The notes under the pieces were generated by a model. That model was not told the DNA's origin. It did no database searches and saw nothing but the letters and a program-made list of their open reading frames with translations. From the NCBI GenBank assembly GCA_021767745.1, contig JAASSS010000003.1, positions 1 through 46,064 on the forward strand: a stretch of DNA of 46,064 nucleotides, written 5' to 3'. Source of the DNA: Pseudomonadota bacterium (GTDB lineage: Bacteria; Pseudomonadota; Gammaproteobacteria; UBA5335). Position 1 is the first letter of the stretch. Every line of letters starts with the position of its first letter. Shown in pieces: positions 1 through 6,573 of the stretch. The position numbers and the translations under genes were made by a program.

Positions 1-1
1 G

Positions 2-1045
2 ATCCAGATCGCGGCATTCGCCTGGGGCCTGGCCGCTCCGCCACTGATCTATCTGCTGATCAACGAACGCTACTCGCCGGCGATCCTGCTGTGGAATCTC
101 AGCATCCCGCTGATGCTGCTGATACTGGGACACCTCGTCCGGCCCGCGCTCGCGCACCTGGACCGGCTGCTCTGCCTGGCGGTCGCGGCCGCCATCAGCG
201 TGCCGATCACCCACATGCTGGCGTGGGTGGACCTGTACGACACCATCCTGCCGGCCGCCCTGGCCTTGCCGATGATCGCCATCTCCATCGTGCCGGTGAG
301 CCTGCTGACGCAGACCCTCGCGCAGGCGCTGATCATTGGCTACGCCGTCCTCGTGCGGGTGCTCGACCCCACGGCCGGCGCGCTCGCCATGGCGGATGCG
401 CAGGTGCTGATCGTCCTGATCGCGCTGGCGCTGGCCGCCAACATCGTCAGCTATTTCGGCCGTCAGCAGCAGTACCGGCAGTATCGTGTGCGGCGGCAGT
501 TGCGGGCACTCGCCGAGCGGCTGCAAATGCAGGTTGGGCTCGACACCCTGACGGGCCTGGCCAATCGCGGACGCTTCGATGAAGTGCTGCGGGCCGAATG
601 GCAGCGCACCCAGCGCCACGGCGGCCCCTTGGCGCTGGTGCTGCTCGATATCGACGACTTCAAGGCCTACAACGACCACTATGGCCATCCAGCCGGCGAC
701 GATGCGCTGCGCCGGGTCGCCAGCACGCTGCTCGGCGGATTGAAACGGCCCACCGACCTGGTGGCCCGCTACGGCGGCGAGGAGTTCGCTGTCGTGCTGC
801 CCGACGTGGACGCCCGCGGCGCGGCGATGCTGGCCGAGCGGTTGCGCGCGCGCGTGCGGGCGCTGGCGATCCCCCATGCGGCCTCACGGACCGGGCCGGT
901 GCTGACCATCAGCTGCGGCGTGGCGGCGACGCGCCCCGATACCGATAACGGCGCGCTGGCGCGGCTGGTTGCAGATGCCGACAGCGCGCTCTATCAGGCC
1001 AAACACGCGGGGCGAGATCGCTGCATCACTCGCGAGACGGGCTGA
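2..1045 (+). CDS. Membrane-anchored diguanylate cyclase (GGDEF), 5' end cut by window
   Basis: The reading frame is open from the first full codon, so the true start lies outside; 347 residues are visible. The first ~150 residues are hydrophobic and carry several likely membrane segments, ending in a basic stretch just before the catalytic domain. The GGDEF domain begins at the DTLTGLANR motif, the usual entry to this fold. The active-site motif is GGEEF (bases 773-787), a competent variant, so it should make cyclic di-GMP from two GTP. An RPTD motif five residues upstream matches the RxxD product-inhibition site. The sensory part is only membrane segments, with no PAS or GAF domain in the visible portion. 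The signal is unknown. The next gene to the right is also a diguanylate cyclase. Confidence 0.93.
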   Translation: MQIAAFAWGLAAPPLIYLLINERYSPAILLWNLSIPLMLLILGHLVRPALAHLDRLLCLAVAAAISVPITHMLAWVDLYDTILPAALALPMIAISIVPVSLLTQTLAQALIIGYAVLVRVLDPTAGALAMADAQVLIVLIALALAANIVSYFGRQQQYRQYRVRRQLRALAERLQMQVGLDTLTGLANRGRFDEVLRAEWQRTQRHGGPLALVLLDIDDFKAYNDHYGHPAGDDALRRVASTLLGGLKRPTDLVARYGGEEFAVVLPDVDARGAAMLAERLRARVRALAIPHAASRTGPVLTISCGVAATRPDTDNGALARLVADADSALYQAKHAGRDRCITRETG

Positions 1046-1091
1046 AGACGACGCTTGTATTGCCGCTTCTTATCCTAATGCGCCGAGTGGA

Positions 1092-1119
1092 TTGACAACC
1101 TCGCGGCAGCTGGTAATCT
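1092..1119 (+). promoter_or_regulatory. Candidate sigma-70 promoter of plus-strand small RNA
   Basis: A perfect -35 box TTGACA (1092-1097) is followed after 16 bp by TAATCT (1114-1119). The -10 box keeps the three most important positions (first T, A, last T). Transcription would start near A1127. There is no open reading frame with a ribosome binding site downstream; instead hairpins and an intrinsic terminator follow, which suggests an RNA gene. Confidence 0.55.
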
Positions 1120-1146
1120 ACGCGCCATCGGCTGAGCAGGCCGACC

Positions 1147-1201
1147 GAGTCTCCTCCTGAAAGGACTCCTCGTCCTTTCATACACTTGCCCCCTGTCCCC
1201 A
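1147..1201 (+). repeat. Diverged hairpin repeat, copy 1
   Basis: First of two direct copies. It shares with copy 2 a 19-base identical start (GAGTCTCCTCCTGAAAGGA), the right arm TCCTTTCATAC, and the run CTTGCCCCCTG. The hairpin loop differs: TCCTC here, CCCCCCCAGA in copy 2. Stem arms are preserved while the loop changes, the pattern expected for a structured RNA. Confidence 0.75.
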
Positions 1202-1214
1202 GGGGGTTTTTTTT
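1189..1214 (+). terminator. Strong intrinsic terminator, plus strand
   Basis: A perfect 7-bp stem CCCCCTG/CAGGGGG (1189-1206) with loop TCCC is followed directly by eight T (1207-1214). It would end the candidate plus-strand small RNA. It also protects the downstream unit from read-through of the first diguanylate cyclase gene. Confidence 0.85.
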
Positions 1215-1222
1215 GCCCGGGC

Positions 1223-1252
1223 AAAAAAAAGGCCCGGTCATCGCCGAGCCTT
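1223..1252 (-). terminator. Intrinsic terminator, minus strand
   Basis: On the minus strand a 7-bp stem GGCTCGG/CCGGGCC (one G-U pair in RNA) with a 6-nt loop is followed by eight U (complement of A at 1223-1230). It faces the plus-strand terminator. The two T tracts are joined by GCCCGGGC, making a 24-bp perfect palindrome at 1207-1230. No minus-strand gene lies to the right that needs it, so it implies a minus-strand transcript within 1253-1500. Confidence 0.7.
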
Positions 1253-1267
1253 CATCTTCAGTTATTA

Positions 1268-1325
1268 GAGTCTCCTCCTGAAAGGACCCCCCCAGATCCT
1301 TTCATACTCTTGCCCCCTGCCCCCA
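1268..1325 (+). repeat. Diverged hairpin repeat, copy 2
   Basis: Second copy of the element at 1147. The stem GAAAGGA/TCCTTTC (1280-1286, 1297-1303) is kept, with a 10-nt C-rich loop. The terminator arm has decayed to CCCCATGGGA with no T tract, and I see no good plus-strand promoter in front. On the plus strand this copy therefore looks unable to form its own gene; it lies inside the candidate minus-strand RNA. Confidence 0.75.
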
Positions 1326-1383
1326 TGGGAGTCTCGTTGTTGTAGCCGGAGAGGACCTGCCGTTTCCTTGCTCCGGTCGTGCT

Positions 1384-1412
1384 ACGTTAAGACATCCTCG
1401 GGACCGTGTAAA
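1384..1412 (-). promoter_or_regulatory. Candidate sigma-70 promoter, minus strand
   Basis: On the minus strand TTTACA (complement of 1407-1412) and TAACGT (complement of 1384-1389) are separated by 17 bp. The -35 box matches five of six positions; the -10 box keeps the first T, A and last T. It points at the minus-strand terminator at 1223-1252. Chance occurrence is possible. Confidence 0.3.
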
Positions 1413-1447
1413 CACTTTATTGACGCTGCCTTCTTTTAGTATTTGCA

Positions 1448-1477
1448 TGGGCAATTCTCCTGCGGCTGGACTATAAC
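1448..1477 (+). promoter_or_regulatory. Candidate promoter of the second diguanylate cyclase
   Basis: TGGGCA (1448-1453) and TATAAC (1472-1477), spaced 18 bp, match four and five consensus positions. Transcription would start near 1484, about 29 nt before the start codon at 1513. The start has only a weak ribosome binding site, so translation may be low. Confidence 0.4.
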
Positions 1478-1512
1478 TTCGCCGGTGGATTAGGCGACGA
1501 CCGCGGGACTGA

Positions 1513-2736
1513 ATGCGTCAGGCATTGCTCCATTGGATGAAACGGGCCCGTCCGGCCAGGCTGTTCATGCTGGTAGTGCTGACGGCCGTGGCCGCCGCCG
1601 TGGCAATCGCACCCGTCATCTTCTTCTGGGTGGAAGGCAGTGATCCGCCCGGCGTCTACGTTGCAGCCGCGGCCACGGCGGCCCTGGTCGCCGCACCGCT
1701 GGTCGGCCTGTTCCTCCTGCTGCTGCGCGACGTGGTTCGCAGCGAGAACACAGCGGCGAGCATGAGCCGGCAGAGCGATCGCCAGAGCCGGATCTTCCGC
1801 TCGTTGCTCGAGGTGAGCCTTGCGCTGCAGCGCAAGGCGAGCCTCGAAGCCCTGCTGCACGAAGTGCTCGTCCATCTGCGGCGGCTGTATCCGGAAACCG
1901 CCTTTGCCATCGTCGTGTTCGGCAATCGCTCCGGTGTGCTGCGCTACCTGGAGGCCGCCGGCATGGCGTATCGGGATCTGCAGCAGCTGTCGACCAATGC
2001 GCTGATGCTCGCCGAGGACGATCCGAGCAGGGCGCTCGATGCCCTGAGCGGGCCCGATGGCCGCGCCGGCAGGATCGGCTGGCGCCTGCTCCGCCTGCGC
2101 GGGCGAGAGGGCGACAATATCGGGCGGTTGATCCTGAAGGGACCGGCGCTGACGTCCGAGGAGATCGACGTGGTTCGCATCTTCCGCGACCAGATCGGCA
2201 TCACCGTGGAGAACAAGCTGCTCAATCTCGAGCTCGAACGGCTCGCGAATACCGATTCCCTGACCGGCCTCTACAATCGCAGCCACTTTCAGCGGCAGTT
2301 CGAGCAGCAGCAGCGCCTGCGCGATCGGACGGCGGGGCCCGACTTCTCCCTGGTCCTGGTCGACATCAATGGCCTCAAGGGCATCAACGATACGCAGGGC
2401 CACCCGGCCGGTGATCGCTTGATTCAGGCGGCCGGCCAGCTCCTGCAGCGCTGCACGCGAGCCGACGACATCGTCTGCCGCATCGGCGGGGACGAGTTCA
2501 TGATCCTTTGCCCGTCGACGACGCTGGGGGAGGCCGAGCGGCTGATCGCGCGAATCCGAGAGGCGGTTCCGGCGCTGGCCGCGTTGGTATCACCGGCGGG
2601 TAGTGTCGGCCTGAGCCTTGGCGCCGCCTCAACGACGGAGGTCGCGCCGGGCAGGCTCATGCAGTTGGCCGACAGCCGGATGTACGAGGACAAGCGCACG
2701 TTCTACGGGGACCGTCGCGCCAGTCGTTCATCGTAG
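1513..2736 (+). CDS. Two-helix membrane diguanylate cyclase with GAF-like sensor
   Basis: 407 residues. Two membrane helices lie near residues 16-38 and 48-70. A region at about 86-235 has the length and pattern of a GAF-like sensor (no clear ligand residues recognised). The GGDEF domain enters at DSLTGLYNR. The active-site motif is an intact GGDEF at residues 325-329, with RADD at the RxxD inhibition-site position. It should make cyclic di-GMP at the inner membrane. It faces the same way as the first cyclase but is separated from it by two terminators, so the two are controlled separately. An alternative start is the ATG at 1537. Confidence 0.93.
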   Translation: MRQALLHWMKRARPARLFMLVVLTAVAAAVAIAPVIFFWVEGSDPPGVYVAAAATAALVAAPLVGLFLLLLRDVVRSENTAASMSRQSDRQSRIFRSLLEVSLALQRKASLEALLHEVLVHLRRLYPETAFAIVVFGNRSGVLRYLEAAGMAYRDLQQLSTNALMLAEDDPSRALDALSGPDGRAGRIGWRLLRLRGREGDNIGRLILKGPALTSEEIDVVRIFRDQIGITVENKLLNLELERLANTDSLTGLYNRSHFQRQFEQQQRLRDRTAGPDFSLVLVDINGLKGINDTQGHPAGDRLIQAAGQLLQRCTRADDIVCRIGGDEFMILCPSTTLGEAERLIARIREAVPALAALVSPAGSVGLSLGAASTTEVAPGRLMQLADSRMYEDKRTFYGDRRASRSS

Positions 2737-2740
2737 GCGT

Positions 2741-2773
2741 CCGCCAGCCGGCTGCGGTACACCCGGCTGGCGG
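2741..2773. terminator. Hairpin between convergent genes
   Basis: A perfect 11-bp stem CCGCCAGCCGG/CCGGCTGGCGG (2741-2751, 2763-2773) with an 11-nt loop fills the 44-bp gap between the cyclase and malate dehydrogenase stop codons. There is no T tract on either strand. It may act as a weak or factor-assisted bidirectional terminator or as an mRNA 3' stabiliser. Confidence 0.5.
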
Positions 2774-2780
2774 CAGGACC

Positions 2781-3758
2781 TCAGAGCAGCGATTCCACCG
2801 CGGCGCGCTCCTCACGGAGTTCGGTTTCGCTGGCCTGCATGCGCTCACGGCTGAAGTCGCTGATCTCCAGACCCTGCACGACCTCGTAGTCGCCGTTGCG
2901 GCAGACGACGGGATAGGAATAGATGATCCCCTCCTCGATGCCGTAGCTGCCGTCGGCCGGTACGGCCATGCTGACCCAGTCCCCCTCGGCCGAACCCAGT
3001 GCCCAGTCGCGCATGTGATCGATTGCCGCCGAGGCCGCCGAGGCCGCCGACGAGGCGCCACGCGCCTTGATCACCGCCGCGCCGCGCTGCTGCACCGTAG
3101 GAATGAAGTCCTGCTCGTACCAACTCTGATCGACCTGCGGAAGCGCCGCCTCGCCTTGCACCCGGGCATGATGCAGATCCGGATACTGCGTGCTGGAATG
3201 GTTGCCCCAGATCGTCATGTGTGAGACGTCGGTGACGTGCTTGCCGGTCTTCGCCGCCAGCTGATGAATGGCGCGATTGTGATCCAGCCGGGTCATCGCG
3301 GTGAACTGGCGCCGATCCAGCGACGGCGCGTTGCTGCTGGCGATCAGGGCGTTGGTGTTGGCCGGATTGCCGACCACCAGCACCTTTACATCACGCGAGG
3401 CCTTGGCATCGAGGGCCTTGCCCTGGCTGGAGAAGATCTTGGCATTGGCCTGCAGCAGATCGCTGCGCTCCATGCCCGGACCACGCGGCCGCGCGCCGAC
3501 CAGCATGGCGTAGTCGGCATTCTCGAATGCCTCCTCGGCCTGATCGGACACCACCACGTCGACCAGCGTCGGGAAGGCGCAGTCCATCAGCTCCATGACC
3601 ACGCCCTTCACCGCGTCCATCGCCTGCGGGATCTCAAGCAGCTGCAGGATCACGGGCTGATCGGGCCCGAGCATGGCACCCGAGGCGATGCGGAAGTTCA
3701 GCGCATAACAGATCTGGCCGGCAGCGCCGGTCACCGCAACTCGAACCGGGCTCTTCAT
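2781..3758 (-). CDS. mdh: Malate dehydrogenase (NAD)
   Basis: 325 residues, normal for the type of bacterial enzyme related to cytosolic MDH. It oxidises malate to oxaloacetate in the TCA cycle. Visible: N-terminal Rossmann motif TGAAGQI (residues 10-16), substrate-loop arginines in [10 protein letters not shown] (89-98), RLDHNRA (157-163), and catalytic His187 in WGNHSST. The ATG at 3758 is preferred over the in-frame GTG at 3767 because AGGAG lies 8 nt before it. It is the last of three minus-strand genes but has a 63-bp leader of its own. Confidence 0.96.
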   Translation of the reverse strand: MKSPVRVAVTGAAGQICYALNFRIASGAMLGPDQPVILQLLEIPQAMDAVKGVVMELMDCAFPTLVDVVVSDQAEEAFENADYAMLVGARPRGPGMERSDLLQANAKIFSSQGKALDAKASRDVKVLVVGNPANTNALIASSNAPSLDRRQFTAMTRLDHNRAIHQLAAKTGKHVTDVSHMTIWGNHSSTQYPDLHHARVQGEAALPQVDQSWYEQDFIPTVQQRGAAVIKARGASSAASAASAAIDHMRDWALGSAEGDWVSMAVPADGSYGIEEGIIYSYPVVCRNGDYEVVQGLEISDFSRERMQASETELREERAAVESLL

Positions 3759-3821
3759 TGCGTACACTCCTGTGGTCTGGTGGATACGGCCCGTACGGCC
3801 GCGGCGAGACCGGCAATTCTA

Positions 3822-4187
3822 TCAGACGGCCGGCGGACTCCCCCGGCTGAACAGGCCAATCTGCGGCCCACCCGGCACCTGCACCCGCGCATAGTGTCCG
3901 TAGCCATCGATCCTGCGGGGTGGGCAGCTGACCTCGGCGCCGAGCGCCGCCGCCTGTTCCAGCAGCGCCTCGAGCGCATCGGTCCCCAGATAGGCCCGGC
4001 ACGCGGCCTGCGCCGGCCGGACGGGCGCGTCGCCCGTGCCCGCCTGCAGCAGCCCGATCCGCGGGCCGGCGGCCGGCGCATGCTCGAGGAAGTTCGCCCC
4101 GAACGCCGTGAACTCCCAGCCAAGCCAGCGTTGCAGAAAGGCCTGGGCCGCCTGCAGATCCGCACACAGCCACTCCACATGCGTCAC
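3822..4187 (-). CDS. VOC (glyoxalase/bleomycin-resistance fold) protein
   Basis: About 121 residues, a single vicinal-oxygen-chelate domain. It opens with THVEWLCADL, the usual first strand with a metal-ligand His, and ends in YARVQVPGGPQIGLF, the usual final strand. Members bind a metal and a small substrate or act as resistance proteins; the substrate here cannot be read. The frame stays open upstream into the neighbouring gene. GTG at 4187 is the first start that leaves a clean domain, but there is no strong ribosome binding site, so translation may be coupled to the reductase whose stop lies 31 bp upstream. Confidence 0.75.
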   Translation of the reverse strand: MTHVEWLCADLQAAQAFLQRWLGWEFTAFGANFLEHAPAAGPRIGLLQAGTGDAPVRPAQAACRAYLGTDALEALLEQAAALGAEVSCPPRRIDGYGHYARVQVPGGPQIGLFSRGSPPAV

Positions 4188-4218
4188 CGCGCCGACCCGC
4201 GGGGCGGGCCTGGGCGAC

Positions 4219-5274
4219 TCAGTCGAGGTCGACACGGCTGACGCCATCACACTCGAGGATGAAGTCAGCGCCGTGAACGCGCGCCGGCGTCTGATAGCCA
4301 GGCTCGACGTGTCCTGCCAGGGCACGGCTGGCGAGCGTCCAGGCGCTCCAGCCGGTCAGGCTGTAGGCATTGGGGGTATGCAGGCGCGACTGCACGCAGC
4401 GCCCGGCGCCGTCGCACGCCTCGCCCCAGACCACGGCGCCGCCTCGGGCCCGCTGCGCCGATGAAGGGCCCGCTGGCTGACGCTGCAGCCACGCCTTCAG
4501 TAGCGACTGGGCAGGCGCGCTGGCCAACAGCCAACCGAACCAGCGTGAGCTGCGCATGAGGGGTACCAGCCGTGGCGGCACGACTGTGTAAGTCTCGATG
4601 TTCGGAATGCCGGTGGTGTGCCAGGCGGTGGCGACGTCGCCCCAAGGGATGGTGACGACCGTCTCCGGGCCGCTGCCGAGGTCAACCTGGCGCTGCCGAT
4701 GCGCCGGGGGCACGCGCACCAGCTCGCCATCGCGGCGGATCATGCCACCCTGGTCGAGATTCTCGATGGCGGTGGTGGCCGTGCCGCGCGAGACCCGGCT
4801 CAGGCCCTTGAACGCCAGCTGCAACCGCTGCGCTTCGGGCAGCCGCGCCCGCAGGTGCGCCGCCATGCAATCGGTCGGCACGACATCGAAGCCGCTGCCC
4901 GGCATCAGCATGACGTTGGCGGCGCGCGCCGGCCCGTCCAGCGCCGCGAGCGCCTCGAAGACCTCGATCTCGCCGGTGATGTCGAGGTAGTGCACGCCGC
5001 GGCGGATGCAGGCCCGGGCCAGCGGCAGCGCGGTGCGCGCAAATGGTCCGGCGCAGTTGAGCACCACGCCGACGCCATCGAGTTCCCGCTCGATCACCCG
5101 CTCGTCGGCGAGATCGAACGCCCGTTGGGGGAAGCCTCGCCCGGCCGCCACCTCGGCCAGCTTCGTGGCATCGCGCCCGGCCAGCGTCAACGGCGCCCCG
5201 TCTGGCGCGTATTCCTCTATCAGCAGGCGCGCGGTGTAGCCGTAGGCGCCGTACAGGAGAATCGACCGTTCCAT
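4219..5274 (-). CDS. Saccharopine-dehydrogenase-like NAD(P)-binding reductase
   Basis: 351 residues. The N-terminus LLYGAYGYTARLL is the GxxGxxG dinucleotide-binding turn of the family that includes saccharopine dehydrogenase and mycobacterial trans-acting enoyl reductases. NCAGPFARTALPL (the NxAGP motif) and HYLDITGE are also typical. Family members reduce or isomerise diverse substrates; none can be assigned here. ATG at 5274 has AAGGAG 7 nt upstream, so the longer frame starting at 5316 is not used. It is likely co-transcribed with the VOC gene and divergent from the START-domain gene. Confidence 0.88.
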   Translation of the reverse strand: MERSILLYGAYGYTARLLIEEYAPDGAPLTLAGRDATKLAEVAAGRGFPQRAFDLADERVIERELDGVGVVLNCAGPFARTALPLARACIRRGVHYLDITGEIEVFEALAALDGPARAANVMLMPGSGFDVVPTDCMAAHLRARLPEAQRLQLAFKGLSRVSRGTATTAIENLDQGGMIRRDGELVRVPPAHRQRQVDLGSGPETVVTIPWGDVATAWHTTGIPNIETYTVVPPRLVPLMRSSRWFGWLLASAPAQSLLKAWLQRQPAGPSSAQRARGGAVVWGEACDGAGRCVQSRLHTPNAYSLTGWSAWTLASRALAGHVEPGYQTPARVHGADFILECDGVSRVDLD

Positions 5275-5335
5275 TATGCTGCTCCTTCGCAGCTCACGGT
5301 CGAGCTGCCCATCCAACGTGACAAGGGAGTCTTAG

Positions 5336-5923
5336 ATGCGGATACGCCTGGTTCTGTTCACCCTGCTTCTCACCCTCGCCGCTCCAGCCGGCGCCTGGCA
5401 ACTGCGCCAGGATGATGCGGGGATTCGGATCTGGACACAGCGCGCGGCCGACGGCCCGCACGAGGTCAAGGCCCAGATGACCGTTTCGGCCTCCCCGGAC
5501 GCCGTACTCGCGGTGCTGCAGAACTACGACGACATCGCCTGGCGTGGCGACATGCTCGAGCGCATGGAAGTGGTCGAGCGGCCGAGCGAGGACGTCATGC
5601 TGCTGCAGGTCGAGGCCGATCCGCCGTGGCCGCTGTCGGATTCGACCAGCATCGTCGAAACCCGAATCAGCCGCGAGGCGGATGGCACGATCGTCTACTC
5701 CTACCGAGATCGCGATGATCTGTTGCCGCCGGATGCCTCTCGTCCGCCGGCCAGTCTGGAAGGCGAATGGCGCCTGGCGCCGGTCGCCGACGGCACACAA
5801 GTCATGCACGTGGTCGAGGCCGAACCGAACGTGGCCATTCCCGGCTGGCTGCTGGACCGGCTGATCTATCGGCAGCCCCGCGACCAGTTCACCAACCTGC
5901 GCGAGAAGCTCGCTAGCGAGTAA
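5336..5923 (+). CDS. Exported START-domain protein
   Basis: 195 residues. A clear Sec signal peptide (residues 1-20, cleavage likely after AGA) is followed by a START/SRPBCC lipid-binding domain: QDDAGIRIWTQ near the N-terminus, the central YDDIAWRGDMLE segment, and the DSTSIVET strand. Such periplasmic proteins probably bind a lipid or hydrophobic ligand; the ligand is unknown. AAGGGAG precedes the ATG by 7 nt. Its 3' end overlaps the convergent gene by 11 bp. Confidence 0.85.
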   Translation: MRIRLVLFTLLLTLAAPAGAWQLRQDDAGIRIWTQRAADGPHEVKAQMTVSASPDAVLAVLQNYDDIAWRGDMLERMEVVERPSEDVMLLQVEADPPWPLSDSTSIVETRISREADGTIVYSYRDRDDLLPPDASRPPASLEGEWRLAPVADGTQVMHVVEAEPNVAIPGWLLDRLIYRQPRDQFTNLREKLASE

Positions 5924-6569
5924 CCTGCGGCAGACTGAAGCGGCTGGCAGGCAGCGCCCGCTCCTCCAGCCGCACCAGCCGCATCTGCTGCTCATAGCGC
6001 AGCAGCGCCGTTTCCGGCAGCGCATCGAGGGCCGGCGGCAACTGCAAGCCGGGCAGGCCGGAGGCGAGCCGCAGCAGTGACTGCTGCAGTCGCAGCAGCT
6101 CAGGCGCATCACCCAACACGGCCTCGTGCACCACCGGCAGGCCGCGCGCGTCGGTCAGATGGATCCGGTAGACCTGCCCGCGCAGGCCCGCTACCGTTTC
6201 CGTCCGGCCCGTGGCCTCCAGTTGCGCCTGCGAATCGATCTGCGGCAACCGCTCGCCGCCGGGGAGCTGGCCGCGCAGGGCGTCGATGTCGGCATTGCCC
6301 AGCCAGCGCTGCAGCTGGGAGCGCAGCTGACCCACCTCGGTGGCCCGCCATTGCCCGCCCTGCTGGCGCTGCAGCAGGAACTCCCGTGACCCATCGACCA
6401 GCAGCGCCAGATCCTCGCCGAGCGTCAGCCGCAGCGTGTCGGCATCCTCGTATTCCACCTGCAGTGCCTGGCCGTCGGCCAGCTGCCAGACCGCCACTGT
6501 CGCCGCCGGCGCGGCGGCCGGCGCCAGCAGCATCAGCCCAAGCCAGGTAAACCATGCTCGCGTGCGCAT
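5913..6569 (-). CDS. Exported protein of unknown function
   Basis: 218 residues with a Sec signal peptide (cleavage near APAA, residue ~23). The mature part is largely beta-strand in character, with a leucine- and glutamine-rich C-terminal helix region. The middle segment TVAGLRGQVYRI recalls the DUF4412 group of periplasmic proteins, but I do not recognise it firmly. It starts 4 bp after the phospholipase D-family gene, so the two are almost certainly one operon. An envelope role is inferred from that. Confidence 0.78.
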   Translation of the reverse strand: MRTRAWFTWLGLMLLAPAAAPAATVAVWQLADGQALQVEYEDADTLRLTLGEDLALLVDGSREFLLQRQQGGQWRATEVGQLRSQLQRWLGNADIDALRGQLPGGERLPQIDSQAQLEATGRTETVAGLRGQVYRIHLTDARGLPVVHEAVLGDAPELLRLQQSLLRLASGLPGLQLPPALDALPETALLRYEQQMRLVRLEERALPASRFSLPQVTR

Positions 6570-6573
6570 CGCC

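Larger units (their letters stand above)
1127..1214 (+). ncRNA. Candidate ~88-nt small RNA with pyrimidine-rich, anti-Shine-Dalgarno-like segments
   Basis: From the predicted start near 1127 to the end of the T tract at 1214 the transcript would be about 88 nt. Seen in the sequence: a first stem TCGGC/GCCGA (1128-1144); a single-stranded TCTCCTCCT run; a perfect 8-bp hairpin GAAAGGAC/GTCCTTTC (1159-1179) with loop TCCTC; then a terminator hairpin and eight T. The CCUCC core in the open segment and the UCCUC loop resemble the 3' end of 16S rRNA and could pair with ribosome binding sites. This layout recalls known C-rich-loop small RNAs (Xanthomonas sX13, the alphaproteobacterial 'cuckoo' family), but no homology to them was tested. 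A related copy of the core lies at 1268-1325. Confidence 0.5.
1216..1377 (-). ncRNA. Candidate minus-strand small RNA rich in GGA motifs
   Basis: Reading leftward from a promoter-like pair at 1412-1384, a transcript of about 160 nt would run from near 1377 to a U tract near 1223. It would carry a hairpin CCGGAG/CTCCGG (1346-1376), the complement of repeat copy 2 with stem GAAAGGA/TCCTTTC (1280-1303), and a terminator. Several GGA triplets occur (AAGGA, AAAGGA, AGGAGGA), as in CsrA/RsmA-binding RNAs, but most lie in stems or near the terminator, so that role is only a possibility. No protein-coding frame with a good ribosome binding site fits. Less sure than the plus-strand RNA. Confidence 0.33.

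Noticed and set aside
1147-1325. CRISPR-like direct repeat pair
   Set aside because: Only two copies, imperfect, with a terminator instead of a spacer between them; no cas genes.
1449-1464. Sigma-54-like GG-N10-GC pair upstream of the second diguanylate cyclase
   Set aside because: The flanking bases match the -24/-12 consensus poorly, and a better sigma-70 pair (TGGGCA/TATAAC) overlaps it.
3024-3050. GCCGCCGAG short tandem repeat in mdh
   Set aside because: It encodes the [10 protein letters not shown] segment that is normal in this MDH family; no length change.
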